A stretch of 64,000 nucleotides of DNA from Brucellaceae bacterium (GCA_020637775.1 JACKJV010000011.1:49550-113549), one strand, 5' to 3'; shown: positions 30,279 through 39,577, counted from the first letter of the stretch. Notes: generated from the letters alone by a model not told the origin. A program made the numbers and translations.

Positions 30279-31064
30279 TCAGTCTCCATTGGCCGTCAAT
30301 GCAAGCGGCGTGAATGTCAGCCCGCATTCGTCATGGCCGATGCGTGCGGTGATGCCATAGGCCCCGGCCATGGTCGCCGGCGAAATGGCATTGTCGGGTT
30401 TTCCATCCGCCAGGATCGCTCCGTTGCGCAGGATGATGACGCGGTCGGACCAGCGCGCGGCCAGTTCGATGTCGTGCAGCGAAACCAGCACGGCCTTGCC
30501 CAGCCGCGCCTGCCGGCGAAAGGATGCCATGAGGCGGATCTGGTGGGCAGGATCGAGGCTGGCGGCGGGTTCGTCGGCCAGGAGTAGCGGCGTGTCCTGC
30601 GCAATGAGGCGCGCGGCCAGAACGCGGGCCAGTTCGCCGCCCGACATGGCGGAGGCCGGACGATCGGCCAGATGGGCGACGTCCATGGTTTCCATCGCCT
30701 GCCGGACGATGTCCTCGTCGGCGGGCGAAAGGCGTGTGCCGTAGCCGCCATGGGGCAGGCGGCCAAGCGCGACGATGGCGCGGGCGGCCAGGTTCCAGTG
30801 TACGACGCGGTCCTGCGGCAGCCAGGCCAGCGTGCGGGCGCGCGCGCCGGGCCGCATGGCAGCCAGCGATTCGCCATTCCAGCAGGCGGAGCCCGTCTTG
30901 CCGGCCACCAGGCCGGCAAGGCAGCGCAGCAGTGTTGACTTTCCGGCGCCGTTCGGGCCGAGCAGCGCAACCGTTTCACCGGGTTCGACGGTGAACGATA
31001 CGCCATCGAGCACGGGCTTGCCGCCCAGCCGCGCAGACAGGTTTTCGACGGCCAGCCCGCTCAT
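30279..31064 (-). CDS. btuD: Cobalamin ABC transporter ATP-binding protein (BtuD-like)
   Basis: A 261-residue ATPase of the FecE/BtuD/HmuV family: Walker A GPNGAGKST (about 36-44), signature MSGGELARVLAARLIA, Walker B PLLLADEPAASLD and H-loop VSLHDIELAAR. The family cannot by itself separate cobalamin from haem or siderophore transport, but the operon is headed by a cobalamin riboswitch. It overlaps the permease gene by 4 bases. Confidence 0.87.
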   Translation of the reverse strand: MSGLAVENLSARLGGKPVLDGVSFTVEPGETVALLGPNGAGKSTLLRCLAGLVAGKTGSACWNGESLAAMRPGARARTLAWLPQDRVVHWNLAARAIVALGRLPHGGYGTRLSPADEDIVRQAMETMDVAHLADRPASAMSGGELARVLAARLIAQDTPLLLADEPAASLDPAHQIRLMASFRRQARLGKAVLVSLHDIELAARWSDRVIILRNGAILADGKPDNAISPATMAGAYGITARIGHDECGLTFTPLALTANGD

Positions 31065-32047
31065 GTCATCACCCGCCTGTTCGACATGACGAGCCAGAGG
31101 AAGAAGGGCGCGCCAATGAGCGCGGTCAGAACGCCCACGTTCAGTTCGCGCCCCGTGGTCATCAGGCGCACGGCGATATCGGCGGCCAGAAGCAGCGCGG
31201 CGCCGCCGAAACCGGAGGCGAGAAGAAGCGAGGACGGCCGCTCGTCGGTGAAGGGGCGCAGCAGATGCGGTACGACCAGGCCGACAAAGCCGATCGTGCC
31301 GGCAACCGCGACACCGGCACCGGCCGACAGGGCGACGCCGGTGACCAGGATGGCGGCGGTGCGCGGCAGATGGATGCCCAGGGAGCGGGCCGTGTCCTCG
31401 CCCAGCGACAGGGCGTCGAGCGCGCGGGCGGAGGCAAGCAGCAGAACCCAGCCGCCGGCCATCAGCGGCAGGGCGAGCGCCACGTCGGTCAGCGCGCGAT
31501 CCTTGAGCGAGCCCAGAAGCCAGAAGATGATCTCGTAGGATGCGAAGGGATTGGGCGACAGATTGAGGGCCAGGGCGGTCAGCGCGCCGGTCAGGCTGGT
31601 CAATGCCACGCCGGCCAGAACGAGCGTCATGGGCGATGCCTTGCGGCCGGCAAGCCCCATGAGGAACACGACGGCACCGGCCGCGCCGGCCAGTGCGCCC
31701 AGTTGCACGGTGAAGCCGCCAAAGGCCGAAAGGCCGGTATAGAACACCGCGACGGCGCCGAGTGCGGCCGCGCCAGAGACGCCGACGAGGCCCGGTTCTG
31801 CCAGCGGATTGCGCAGGAAACCCTGCAGCGCCGCGCCGCCAAGGCCAAGCGAAAAGCCGATGGAAAGGCCGAGCAGGGCGCGCGGAAGGCGGATGTCGCG
31901 CATGATGGTGGCGGCCAGCGGATCGTCGCCGGCGCCGGCCAGCGCGGCCAGTCCGTGCCAGACCGGGAGATCGGAAGCGCCCACGGCCAGCGAGGCAAGG
32001 AAGAACGCGAAGGCCAGCAGGGCCATGAGGAGGGCGGGTCGGGTCAC
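31061..32047 (-). CDS. btuC: Cobalamin ABC transporter permease (BtuC-like, FecCD family)
   Basis: A 328-residue FecCD-type permease with about 9-10 membrane helices. Typical segments are RLPRALLGLSIGFSLGLGGAALQGFLRNPLAEPGLVGVSGAAALGA and VAGTIGFVGLVVPHLLRPFT. The GTG at 32047 overlaps the binding-protein stop (GTGA) and places the start just before the first helix; longer in-frame starts would add a basic tail lying inside the upstream gene. Confidence 0.88.
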   Translation of the reverse strand: MTRPALLMALLAFAFFLASLAVGASDLPVWHGLAALAGAGDDPLAATIMRDIRLPRALLGLSIGFSLGLGGAALQGFLRNPLAEPGLVGVSGAAALGAVAVFYTGLSAFGGFTVQLGALAGAAGAVVFLMGLAGRKASPMTLVLAGVALTSLTGALTALALNLSPNPFASYEIIFWLLGSLKDRALTDVALALPLMAGGWVLLLASARALDALSLGEDTARSLGIHLPRTAAILVTGVALSAGAGVAVAGTIGFVGLVVPHLLRPFTDERPSSLLLASGFGGAALLLAADIAVRLMTTGRELNVGVLTALIGAPFFLWLVMSNRRVMT

Positions 32048-32919
32048 GAGCCGGGCCTTTCGCAGCCGGGCAGACTGGCGCGCAGCTGTTTCAGGCCGGT
32101 CACGGCCCTTGCGGTGAAGGGACCGCCGCAGGTCCATAGCGCCGGATCGACGGCGCCGCGCACGATGCGCGCCCCGCTGGCTTTCAGCGCCGGGTGGTTG
32201 AAGAGCTTCTGCGCCAGTGCCGGTGCCGCGGGATCGGCTGCCGGCAGAAGGATGACATCGGGTTGCATGGCAATGACATTTTCCAGCGAAACGAAGGCCA
32301 TGCCGCCGGTCCCCGGTCCGGCACCGAGATTGCGGAAGCCGGCCGCCTCGATGACCGTGTCGGGCAAGGTTCCGGCGCCCTCGGTGACGCCGTTGGGGCC
32401 ATAGACAAGCAGCGACGGGCGGAAGGACGCCGGGCAGGCGGCATCCGGCGCCTTTGCCAGTTGCGCATCGAAGTCGGCCAGCAGGCCGTCTGCCTGTTGC
32501 TCACGCTGCATGAGCTTGCCCATGCGGGCGATGTCGGCGCGGATGCCGTCCAGTGTCAGGTCGGGCGCGAAGGTCTCGACCCGGTAGCCAAGACCGCGCA
32601 GCAGGTCCGTGGCGTTGCGCGCGGACCATGCGCCGGTCACGACGAGATCGGGGCTTGCCGCCACGACGTCCTCGGCCAGACCGCGATTGGCAGGATATTG
32701 GCGCGCTTGCTCATGCAGGACGGAAAGCGAGGGATCGGTGGCGAGTTCCGAGACCGATTGCAATTGACCCGGCGCGGCCAGCAGCATGGCAAGCTGGTCG
32801 GTGCACAGGTTGAGCGAATAGACGGTCGGCAGGGCAGAGTCCGCCCCTGCGCCCGTTCCGGCCAGAGGGGCCAGAAGGGCGGCGGCGAAGCGGAGCGTGA
32901 TGCCGTTTCGCCGCGCCAT
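32044..32919 (-). CDS. btuF: Cobalamin-binding periplasmic protein (BtuF-like)
   Basis: A 291-residue class III binding protein: signal peptide to about residue 27, then TVYSLNLCTDQLAMLLAAPGQLQSVSELA, the usual opening of BtuF/FecB-like proteins, a central connecting helix and a second lobe (ENVIAMQPDVILLPAADP). It lies 5 bases after the btuB stop and overlaps btuC by 4 bases. Ligand assignment comes from the riboswitch and btuB. Confidence 0.85.
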   Translation of the reverse strand: MARRNGITLRFAAALLAPLAGTGAGADSALPTVYSLNLCTDQLAMLLAAPGQLQSVSELATDPSLSVLHEQARQYPANRGLAEDVVAASPDLVVTGAWSARNATDLLRGLGYRVETFAPDLTLDGIRADIARMGKLMQREQQADGLLADFDAQLAKAPDAACPASFRPSLLVYGPNGVTEGAGTLPDTVIEAAGFRNLGAGPGTGGMAFVSLENVIAMQPDVILLPAADPAAPALAQKLFNHPALKASGARIVRGAVDPALWTCGGPFTARAVTGLKQLRASLPGCERPGS

Positions 32920-32924
32920 GGTGC

Positions 32925-34868
32925 TTACTCCCCGCCGAACTTCGCGCGGAAACCGGCGAAGACCGAGATGCCGGGCGTGGAATAGCCGGCAACCGTCTCG
33001 TAGCGCTGGTCGAGCAGGTTTTCGCCGCGCAGGTAAACCTCGTAGTTCTCCGCCGGCTTCCAGGCGATCTTCGCATCCACCTTGACGAAGTCGTCGAGAC
33101 GAACGTCATTGAACGTGCCGAAACCGGCCGAGACGCGGTCGGTCAGGTTGACCACGCCGCGCGCGGTGGCGCTGACGGTCCATTTTTCCGCCGGGCGCCA
33201 GATGGCGGTCAGCGCGATGTCATGCTCGGGCACGCGCGGGCGGCGCAGGCCGTCCGGCTGCCTCGTCCGGGTATAGGTATAGGCGCCTTTCAGGTCGAAA
33301 TCCGGCGTCACGGCCCAGGCGGCCGCCACCTCGACACCCGATCGTTTCGTCACGCCCGGCACCTGGACATAGGAGAAGGTGGCGTAGGAATAGTCGATCA
33401 GGTTGTCGGTGTTCAGGACGAAGCCGGTGACATCGACGACGAGGCGTCCGCCAAGAAAGGTCTGCTCGACGCCGGCATCGAAGCTGATGCTTTCCTCCGG
33501 CACCAGCGTGGCGTTTCCTGTGCCGAAGGGGGCGTAAAGCTCATAAAGCGAGGGCGCGCGGAAGCCCGTGCCGGCCGAGACATGGAGGCGGGTGGTCTCC
33601 GTTGCCTGCCAGGAGGCCGCGGCGCGCCAGGTGGTGTGTCCGCCGAAGACATTGTGGATGTCGTGGCGCAGGCCGGCGGTCAGCGTGAGCGCCTCCACCG
33701 GGTTCCAGGCCAGCTGACCCCACAGGCCGGTCAGGTTGTGGGTATCGTTCGTGTTGCCGCCGTAATTGTCGCTGGCGCGGGCGCGCTGGCGCTCGTGATC
33801 GATGCCGTATTGCAGCGTCAGGGCTTCGGTGAAGTCCCAGCCGCCCTGATAGTCGAATTTCAGGCGTTGGCCGCGCCAATTGCCCATAAAGGGGCCGAAG
33901 CCGGACACCGAGGAGAGATCACGGTCGACATCGAAGGCCTGGACCGAGACCGTGTTGCGCCAGCGGCCGTCGAGGAGGTCGACATGGGCGCCGATACGCC
34001 CGGCGATCTGGCGCGAGCGGGCGGCGTTGAAGGTGTTGTCGGTGGGCGGATTGCCGGAATCGTCATAGTCGGCATTGGTGCGGCGGTAGAGCGCGCTGCC
34101 GAAAACCGTGACCATGTCGGAAAGCTGCTGTTCGCCGGCGAAGTCGGCCGAGATGTTGTCATAGGCATCGGCTTCGAGGCGGGCGGGGTCAAGGTCCACG
34201 GCAGCGGCGCCATTGGCCTTCGCGGCGGAAATGCCATCGGATTTGATGCCGGAAATACCGGCGGCGAACCGGCCGGTTTCCGATGCGCCGGAGAAGACAT
34301 AGCCGCCGCGCCAGGTGCCGAAGGAGCCGTATTCGCCGAAAATGTCGTGATGCAGGCCCTGCTCGATGCCGTTCAGCGTGGAGATCGCCAGGACGCCGGC
34401 CACGGCGTCGGAACCGTAAAGGGTGGATTGGGAACCCTTGAGCAGTTCGATACCGGTTACGCCCCCGGACAGCAGGCTTTCCATCGCCGGCTGTACCTGC
34501 GTGGCGCTGGGATCGGAAATGTCGATGCCATTGACCAGTGTCTTGACATATTTCTTGTCAGCGCCGCGCACGAAAAGTCCGCTTTCCTGGCCGCCCGTGC
34601 CGCCATTGGCGGATACCGTGACGCCGGGCATGGTGGCGAGATAGTCGGTGACGGCAGGCTGGGCGCGCTGCTCGATCTCTTCCTTCGTCACCACTTCGAC
34701 CTTGGAGCCGACGCGGTCCTTCTTCTGCGTGGTGCGGTTGGGGGTCGAGACCACCACTTCGCCGGCATCGATGACGATGTCCTGTGCGAGCGCGGGCAGG
34801 GCAACAGACGTGGAAAGAATGGCGGTGAGCGCGCCAAGACGCGCGGATATGCTTGCAAATGCAGACAT
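32925..34868 (-). CDS. btuB: TonB-dependent outer membrane cobalamin receptor
   Basis: A 647-residue receptor. The start at 34868 has GGAGGGG upstream and a signal peptide ending ALPALAQ. A TonB-box-like GEVVVSTPNR follows the signal, then the plug domain (VTDYLATMPGVTVSANGGTGGQESGLFVRGADKKYVKTLVNGIDI) and a beta-barrel ending in a C-terminal strand (TPGISVFAGFRAKFGGE). The compact size (about 610 mature residues) and the direct riboswitch leader point to BtuB rather than a siderophore or haem receptor. Confidence 0.9.
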   Translation of the reverse strand: MSAFASISARLGALTAILSTSVALPALAQDIVIDAGEVVVSTPNRTTQKKDRVGSKVEVVTKEEIEQRAQPAVTDYLATMPGVTVSANGGTGGQESGLFVRGADKKYVKTLVNGIDISDPSATQVQPAMESLLSGGVTGIELLKGSQSTLYGSDAVAGVLAISTLNGIEQGLHHDIFGEYGSFGTWRGGYVFSGASETGRFAAGISGIKSDGISAAKANGAAAVDLDPARLEADAYDNISADFAGEQQLSDMVTVFGSALYRRTNADYDDSGNPPTDNTFNAARSRQIAGRIGAHVDLLDGRWRNTVSVQAFDVDRDLSSVSGFGPFMGNWRGQRLKFDYQGGWDFTEALTLQYGIDHERQRARASDNYGGNTNDTHNLTGLWGQLAWNPVEALTLTAGLRHDIHNVFGGHTTWRAAASWQATETTRLHVSAGTGFRAPSLYELYAPFGTGNATLVPEESISFDAGVEQTFLGGRLVVDVTGFVLNTDNLIDYSYATFSYVQVPGVTKRSGVEVAAAWAVTPDFDLKGAYTYTRTRQPDGLRRPRVPEHDIALTAIWRPAEKWTVSATARGVVNLTDRVSAGFGTFNDVRLDDFVKVDAKIAWKPAENYEVYLRGENLLDQRYETVAGYSTPGISVFAGFRAKFGGE

Positions 34869-35004
34869 GGAAACCCCTCCGGTTCCTCTGCGGTTCAAAT
34901 GCCGGCAGGGAATGCCTCAGGGGCAGCCAGCCAGCGGCGACAAACCGTCACCGCTTGCGCTGGGCAGCCCTGACACACCCCGTGTCCGGCCGGGTGACGC
35001 GCTG

Positions 35005-35195
35005 ATGGCAGGTCTCCTGACTCACGGTTTCGCGGCCTGTCCGCCTTCCCGGCCCATTGCGGACCAGTGGCGTGTGGACGGGCCAAACCGTTCACAGTTG
35101 CGGGGGCAGTTCCGGCCTAACCGTTCTCCGTCTGCGACGGGCGGCCTTCCGGATTCCCTCTTAGCTCCGCGCGAAACGCACGGAGACCATCAACA
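35005..35195 (-). ncRNA. Cobalamin (B12) riboswitch controlling the btu operon
   Basis: Read on the minus strand, the conserved blocks occur in the right order: GAGGGAATCCGG (around 35160), AACTGCCCCCGCAACTGT (35094-35111), GCCACTG (35065-35071), GGGAAGGCGG (about 35050) and GAGTCAGGAGACCTGCC (35009-35025). The second block is the B12 box-type signature and the last closes the junction. It sits about 140 bases upstream of btuB and should shut expression when adenosylcobalamin is abundant. Confidence 0.95.
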
Positions 35196-35202
35196 GGGCG
35201 AG

Positions 35203-35231
35203 ATAAGCACAGGGCGCGGGCCATCTGTCAA
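35203..35231 (-). promoter_or_regulatory. Likely sigma-70-type promoter of the btu riboswitch transcript
   Basis: On the minus strand, TTGACA (35226-35231) is separated by 17 bases from GCTTAT (35203-35208). Transcription would begin just before the first riboswitch block. Confidence 0.5.
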
Positions 35232-35391
35232 TATTTCGTCAAGGTTTGACGTCGTTCATTTCCAATCTGTTGTGAATCTGTCACGCGGGGCCATATGGCT
35301 GCCATCGGGCCGGGCAGGTGCGCCCTTGCGAAAACGGCGCGGTTTCCGTAGGAGCCGGTCCATCCCGCCAAACCCACGGACCCTGCGGCCC

Positions 35392-36453
35392 ATGCTCCGA
35401 CCGGCCATTCTTCGTCTTGCCCTGCCCTTCGCATCCGCCATCCTGGCCGGGACTTGCGGCGCGCTGCTGGCATGGGCGTGCGGCCTGCCCGCGCCATTCC
35501 TGACCGGCCCTGCCGTGGCTGTCACGCTGTGCGGCCTTGCAGGCATGCGGATGGGCATTCCGGTCCGCATTCGCGACCTTGCCTTCGTCCTGATCGGCCT
35601 GTCCATGGGGTCGGGCGTGACGCCGGAGGTGCTGGGCGGCCTGACACGCTGGCCGGTGAGCCTGGCCACGCTGGTCGTGTCGATCGTCGCCATCATGCTG
35701 GTGTCGCGCGCGGCGCTGGTGCGGCTTACGGGGGCCGGCGGACCTTCGGCCGTGCTGTCATCCACGCCTGGCCATTTGAGCTTTGTCCTGGCCATGGCCG
35801 AGCAGGCGGGGCTCGACGTGCGGCTGATCGGCGTGGTTCAGTCGATGCGGGTGCTGTTCCTGACGCTTGCCGTTCCGCCGGTTGTGCAATTCGCCGGGCT
35901 GAGCCTGCCGGTGCGGGGCGCGGAAGCGGCCACGATGTCCGCGGTGCAGATGGGGGTTGCGCTTGTGCTTGCCGGCATTGCCGGCTGGGGGTTCAAGCGC
36001 GTGAGCCTGCCGGCGGCCTATCTGCTGGGCGGGATGCTGGTGTCGACTGCCGGGCATCTCGGCGGCGTGCTCTCCGGGGGACTGCCGGCCTGGCTGTCGG
36101 TGCCGGCCTTCGTTCTGCTGGGCACGCTGATCGGCACGCGGTTCTCCGGGGTGACGGCCGGGGAATTGCGGCGCGCACTGGGTGCGGGCCTGCTGATAAC
36201 CGCCATTTCCGTCGTCATCGCGATGGCTGCGGCGGGTCTTGCATCGGCGCTGACCGGGATTGCGTTCGGGCCGATGATGATCGCGCTGGCGCCCGGCGGG
36301 GTGGAAACCATGACCGCGATGGCCACGTTGATGGGCGCCGATCCGGCCTTTGTCGCCGCCCATCATGTCTCGCGCCTGCTTTTCCTTGCCGCCTTCGTGC
36401 CGGTCATGCTGGGCCGGCAGCGGCGCAAGGACGAGAGCGGGTCCGCTCAGTAA
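35392..36453 (+). CDS. AbrB-family membrane protein (putative ammonia monooxygenase/AbrB duplication family)
   Basis: A 353-residue polytopic protein with roughly 10 hydrophobic helices arranged as two similar halves, the AbrB duplication pattern: LRLALPFASAILAGTCGALLAWACGLPAPFLTGPA and, in the second half, GGMLVSTAGHLGGVLSGGLPAWL with ALAPGGVETMTAMATLMGADPAFVAAHHVSRLL. The old name ammonia monooxygenase is misleading, since no catalytic evidence exists for this family; export or regulation roles have been proposed. The start at 35392 gives a short tail before helix 1. Its 3' end overlaps the convergent lipoprotein gene by 7 bases. Confidence 0.82.
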   Translation: MLRPAILRLALPFASAILAGTCGALLAWACGLPAPFLTGPAVAVTLCGLAGMRMGIPVRIRDLAFVLIGLSMGSGVTPEVLGGLTRWPVSLATLVVSIVAIMLVSRAALVRLTGAGGPSAVLSSTPGHLSFVLAMAEQAGLDVRLIGVVQSMRVLFLTLAVPPVVQFAGLSLPVRGAEAATMSAVQMGVALVLAGIAGWGFKRVSLPAAYLLGGMLVSTAGHLGGVLSGGLPAWLSVPAFVLLGTLIGTRFSGVTAGELRRALGAGLLITAISVVIAMAAAGLASALTGIAFGPMMIALAPGGVETMTAMATLMGADPAFVAAHHVSRLLFLAAFVPVMLGRQRRKDESGSAQ

Positions 36454-36710
36454 CCGGCGGGGCAGCGGGCGATATAGCGGCGGCCGTAGCGGTCGCGATA
36501 GACGCAGTCGCCGCGCCGCGTGGCCCGGCCGATCAGCACGCCTGAAACCGCGCCGATCGCAGCGCCGGCAATCGCGCCGCCGGCCTTCCCGCCCGTGGCG
36601 ATGGCGCCGGCAGCCGCGCCGATTGCACCGCCGGTTGCCGCGTCGCGCTCGGCTGTCGTGCATGCGGCAAGGGCCATGGTTGCAGCGATGATGACAAGGA
36701 TGTTCTTCAT
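36447..36710 (-). CDS. Small glycine-zipper lipoprotein
   Basis: An 87-residue protein starting at 36710 behind AAGGAGAGG. A lipoprotein signal ends in the lipobox LAAC (Cys16-17 region), followed by a glycine-zipper segment GGAIGAAAGAIATGGKAGGAIAGAAIGAVSGVLIG and a Cys/Arg/Tyr-rich tail (CVYRDRYGRRYIARCPAGY). It belongs to the YMGG/SlyB-like group of outer-membrane-associated glycine-zipper lipoproteins. Function is unknown. Confidence 0.85.
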   Translation of the reverse strand: MKNILVIIAATMALAACTTAERDAATGGAIGAAAGAIATGGKAGGAIAGAAIGAVSGVLIGRATRRGDCVYRDRYGRRYIARCPAGY

Positions 36711-36869
36711 GAAACCTCTCCTTAGCGTTGTCCCGTCCCATCCGCCATGAAGGCCCACGCTCGCGGCGGTTTTGGGGCAGGGCTATCCTAACCTGTTGAA
36801 TGGCGGGTTGCATGGCTTGTCCCACGAGGCATTTTAGCGCATCTCGATTGCCAAGGCGCCTGACTTGTG

Positions 36870-36886
36870 TTTACCATTTGGTCAAA
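36870..36886. promoter_or_regulatory. Imperfect palindrome before the second BMP importer
   Basis: TTTACCA-TT-TGGTCAAA is an inverted repeat with one mismatch, 46 bases before the binding-protein start. It has the size of a GntR- or LacI-type operator. No regulator gene is adjacent. Confidence 0.35.
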
Positions 36887-36931
36887 AAGACGGGATGCCA
36901 AACTTTTCATCAGGGGAACAGGAGCCAGACC

Positions 36932-37972
36932 ATGCCAGCCAGGACCAGAACGGCGGCCGCAGTGCCGCTCAGCCGGCGTCACCTTCTCGCAGCCGGCGGT
37001 GCCGGCGTAGCCATGCTCGCCATGCCGGGCCTCGTCGGCCGGGCGCGCGCGGCAGACAAGATCAAGGCCGCTGCGATTTATACCGTGCCGGTGGAGCAGC
37101 AATGGGTGAGCCGCATCCACAAGGCCGCGCAGGCGGCGGTGGAGCGCGGCGACATCGAGTATGTCTTTTCCGAGAGCGTGTCGAACAGCGACTATGAGCG
37201 CGTGATGCGCGAATATTGCGAGGCGGGTTACGATCTCATTCTTGGCGAAGCCTTCGCGGTGGAGGATGCAGCGCGTTCGGTTGCCGACGATTACCCGGAC
37301 AAGGCCTTCCTCATCGGATCGTCCTTCAAGCCGCAGGACGAGCACCCGAATTTCGCGGTGTTCGACAATTACATCCAGGATGCCTCCTACCTAACCGGCA
37401 TCATTGCCGGGGCGATGACCAAGACGAACAATATCGGCATGGTGGGCGGCTATCCCATTCCCGAGGTGAACCGGCTCATGCATGCCTTCATGGCCGGGGC
37501 GAAGGAGATGAACCCGGAGGTGAAATTCCAGGTCGCCTTCATCGGCTCGTGGTTCGACCCGCCCAAGGCCAAGGAAACCGCCTTCGCCCAGATCGACGCG
37601 GGTGCGGACCTGCTGTATGCGGAGCGCTTCGGCGTGTCCGACGCGGCCAAGGAAAAGGGCCTGCTGGCCATCGGCAACGTCATCGACACGCAGTCCGACT
37701 ATCCTGAAACCGTGGTTGCCTCGGCGCTGTGGCATTTCGAGCCGACGCTCGACGCGGCCATCGCGAAGATCAAGGCGGGCGCTTTCAAGGCCGAGGATTA
37801 CGGCGTCTATTCCTTCATGAAGGAAGGCGGCTGCTCGCTGGCGCCGCTCGGCACGTTCGAGGGCAAGGTGCCGGAAGCGGCCATGGCAATGGTTGCGCAG
37901 AAGGAAGCCGCGATCAAGGACGGGTCCTTCGTCGTCGAGATCAACGACGAAGAACCGAAGTCGACCATGTAA
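36932..37972 (+). CDS. BMP-family ABC substrate-binding protein, second importer
   Basis: A 346-residue periplasmic binding protein with a Tat-like signal (LSRRHLLAAGGAGVAMLAMPGLV, cleaved after GRARA). The mature start DKIKAAAIYTVPVEQQWVSRIHKAA is the BMP ligand-site pattern. GGAG precedes the ATG at 36932. It is only distantly similar to the protein at 5614 and heads its own importer operon with ATPase, two permeases and a cytosine deaminase-like enzyme, so a pyrimidine or related base is the likely ligand. Confidence 0.88.
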   Translation: MPARTRTAAAVPLSRRHLLAAGGAGVAMLAMPGLVGRARAADKIKAAAIYTVPVEQQWVSRIHKAAQAAVERGDIEYVFSESVSNSDYERVMREYCEAGYDLILGEAFAVEDAARSVADDYPDKAFLIGSSFKPQDEHPNFAVFDNYIQDASYLTGIIAGAMTKTNNIGMVGGYPIPEVNRLMHAFMAGAKEMNPEVKFQVAFIGSWFDPPKAKETAFAQIDAGADLLYAERFGVSDAAKEKGLLAIGNVIDTQSDYPETVVASALWHFEPTLDAAIAKIKAGAFKAEDYGVYSFMKEGGCSLAPLGTFEGKVPEAAMAMVAQKEAAIKDGSFVVEINDEEPKSTM

Positions 37973-38029
37973 GGTCCGGTTCCGGGCGGCGGCCAGCCTG
38001 CCGTCCGGCATCTTGAAGGGGGACGGGCA

Positions 38030-39577
38030 GTGTCGCACGGCACGCAAGCCGAAGGTCCGGTGCTGCGCCTGGCCGGAATCACGAAACAGTTCGGCGCGCT
38101 CAAGGCCAATGACGGCATTTCGCTTTCGCTGGCGCGGGGCGAAGTGGTGGCGCTGCTGGGCGAAAACGGCGCGGGCAAGACGACGCTGATGAATATCCTG
38201 TTCGGCCATTACGTGGCCGATGCAGGCGGCGTGGAGGCCTTCGGGCAGCCCTTGCCGGCAGGCGATCCACGTGCCGCGCTTTCCGCCGGCATCGGCATGG
38301 TGCACCAGCATTTCACGCTGGCAGGCCAGATGAGCGTGCTGGACAATATCGCGCTGGGCACGCAGCCGCTGTTCTCGCTGCGTTTCGACAGGGCGGGCGC
38401 GAAGGCGCGCATTCTCAGGCTGGCCGGCGATTTCGGACTGCAGGTCGATCCCGATGCGCTGGTGCAGTCCCTGTCGGTGGGCGAGCGGCAGCGCGTGGAA
38501 ATTCTCAAGGCGCTCTATCGCGATGCCCGCATCCTCATCCTCGACGAGCCGACGGCCGTGCTCACCCCGCAGGAAACGGACGCGCTTTTCGCCACGCTGA
38601 AGAAGCTGGTGGCCGACGGTCTGTCGATCATCTTCATTTCCCACAAGCTCAACGAGGTGATGGCGGTGGCCGACCGGGTCGTGGTGCTGCGCGCCGGCCG
38701 CGTTGCCGGCGAGGTGACCGTGGCGGAGACCGACCGGCATCAGCTTGCCACCATGATGGTGGGTCAGGAAATCGTGCCGCCGGACATCGCGCCGCCGGTG
38801 ACGGGACCAGCCCTGCTGACGCTTCGCGATGTGCATGCCGCCGGACAGGGCGGCGGGCCGGCGCTTCGCGGTATCGATCTGGAATTGCGCGGCGGCGAGA
38901 TCACCGGGCTTGCCGGCGTGTCGGGCAATGGCCAGGCGGCGCTTGCGGCACTGATTGCCGGCACCGCCAGCCCGTTGTCGGGCGCCTTGCTTGTCAAGGG
39001 CGAAGCGGTTCAGGTCTGGTCGCCGCGCGTGGCGCTTTCCCACGGCATCGGCCGCATTCCCGAAGACCGCCATGCCACGGGAATGATCGACGATATGAGC
39101 GTGGCCGAAAACGTCATCTCGGAGGCCTATCGCAGCCGGCGCTTCTCTCGGTTCGGTTTTCTGGACTGGGGCGCGGCGCGTGCCTTCGCCGAGCGGATCA
39201 TCGCCGACTACGATGTGAAATGTCCGTCGCCGGAGGCGCGGGTGCGCCTGCTTTCGGGCGGCAACATGCAAAAGCTCATTCTCGGACGCGCGCTGGACGG
39301 GGAGCCGGCGGTGATTCTCGCCAACCAGCCGACGCGCGGACTCGATGTCGGCGCGGTGTCCTACGTTCATGCCCGGCTGCTGGAGGCGCGGGCGCGCGGC
39401 GCGGCGGTTCTGCTGATCTCGGAGGATCTCGACGAGGTGCTGGCACTGTCCGACCGGGTGTTCGTCATCTCGAAAGGGCGTCTCTCGGCACCGTCGGCGC
39501 GCGGCGAGCGCAGTCTTGCCGACATCGGCCAGCTCATGGCCGGACACGGATTCGAGGGGATCTCCGATGCGGCTTGA
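38030..39577 (+). CDS. ABC transporter ATP-binding protein with two ATPase domains, second BMP importer
   Basis: A 515-residue tandem ATPase starting with GTG at 38030. Domain 1: Walker A GENGAGKTT, signature LSVGERQRVEILKAL, Walker B ILILDEPTAVL. Domain 2: altered Walker [14 protein letters not shown] and signature LSGGNMQKLILGRAL, then ILANQPTRGLDVGA. Domain architecture is that of nucleoside importers. Its 3' end overlaps the first permease by 11 bases. Confidence 0.9.
   Translation: MSHGTQAEGPVLRLAGITKQFGALKANDGISLSLARGEVVALLGENGAGKTTLMNILFGHYVADAGGVEAFGQPLPAGDPRAALSAGIGMVHQHFTLAGQMSVLDNIALGTQPLFSLRFDRAGAKARILRLAGDFGLQVDPDALVQSLSVGERQRVEILKALYRDARILILDEPTAVLTPQETDALFATLKKLVADGLSIIFISHKLNEVMAVADRVVVLRAGRVAGEVTVAETDRHQLATMMVGQEIVPPDIAPPVTGPALLTLRDVHAAGQGGGPALRGIDLELRGGEITGLAGVSGNGQAALAALIAGTASPLSGALLVKGEAVQVWSPRVALSHGIGRIPEDRHATGMIDDMSVAENVISEAYRSRRFSRFGFLDWGAARAFAERIIADYDVKCPSPEARVRLLSGGNMQKLILGRALDGEPAVILANQPTRGLDVGAVSYVHARLLEARARGAAVLLISEDLDEVLALSDRVFVISKGRLSAPSARGERSLADIGQLMAGHGFEGISDAA

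Larger units (their letters stand above)
34869..35391. other. Divergent control region of 523 bases
   Basis: It contains the btuB leader with the cobalamin riboswitch (35005-35195), its likely promoter (35203-35231) and, on the other side, about 160 bases before the AbrB-like gene in which I see no clear promoter. Confidence 0.7.

Noticed and set aside
27936-34868. Haem or siderophore uptake operon
   Set aside because: The ATPase and permease families alone would allow it, but the leader is a clear cobalamin riboswitch and no haem-degrading or haem-specific gene is present.
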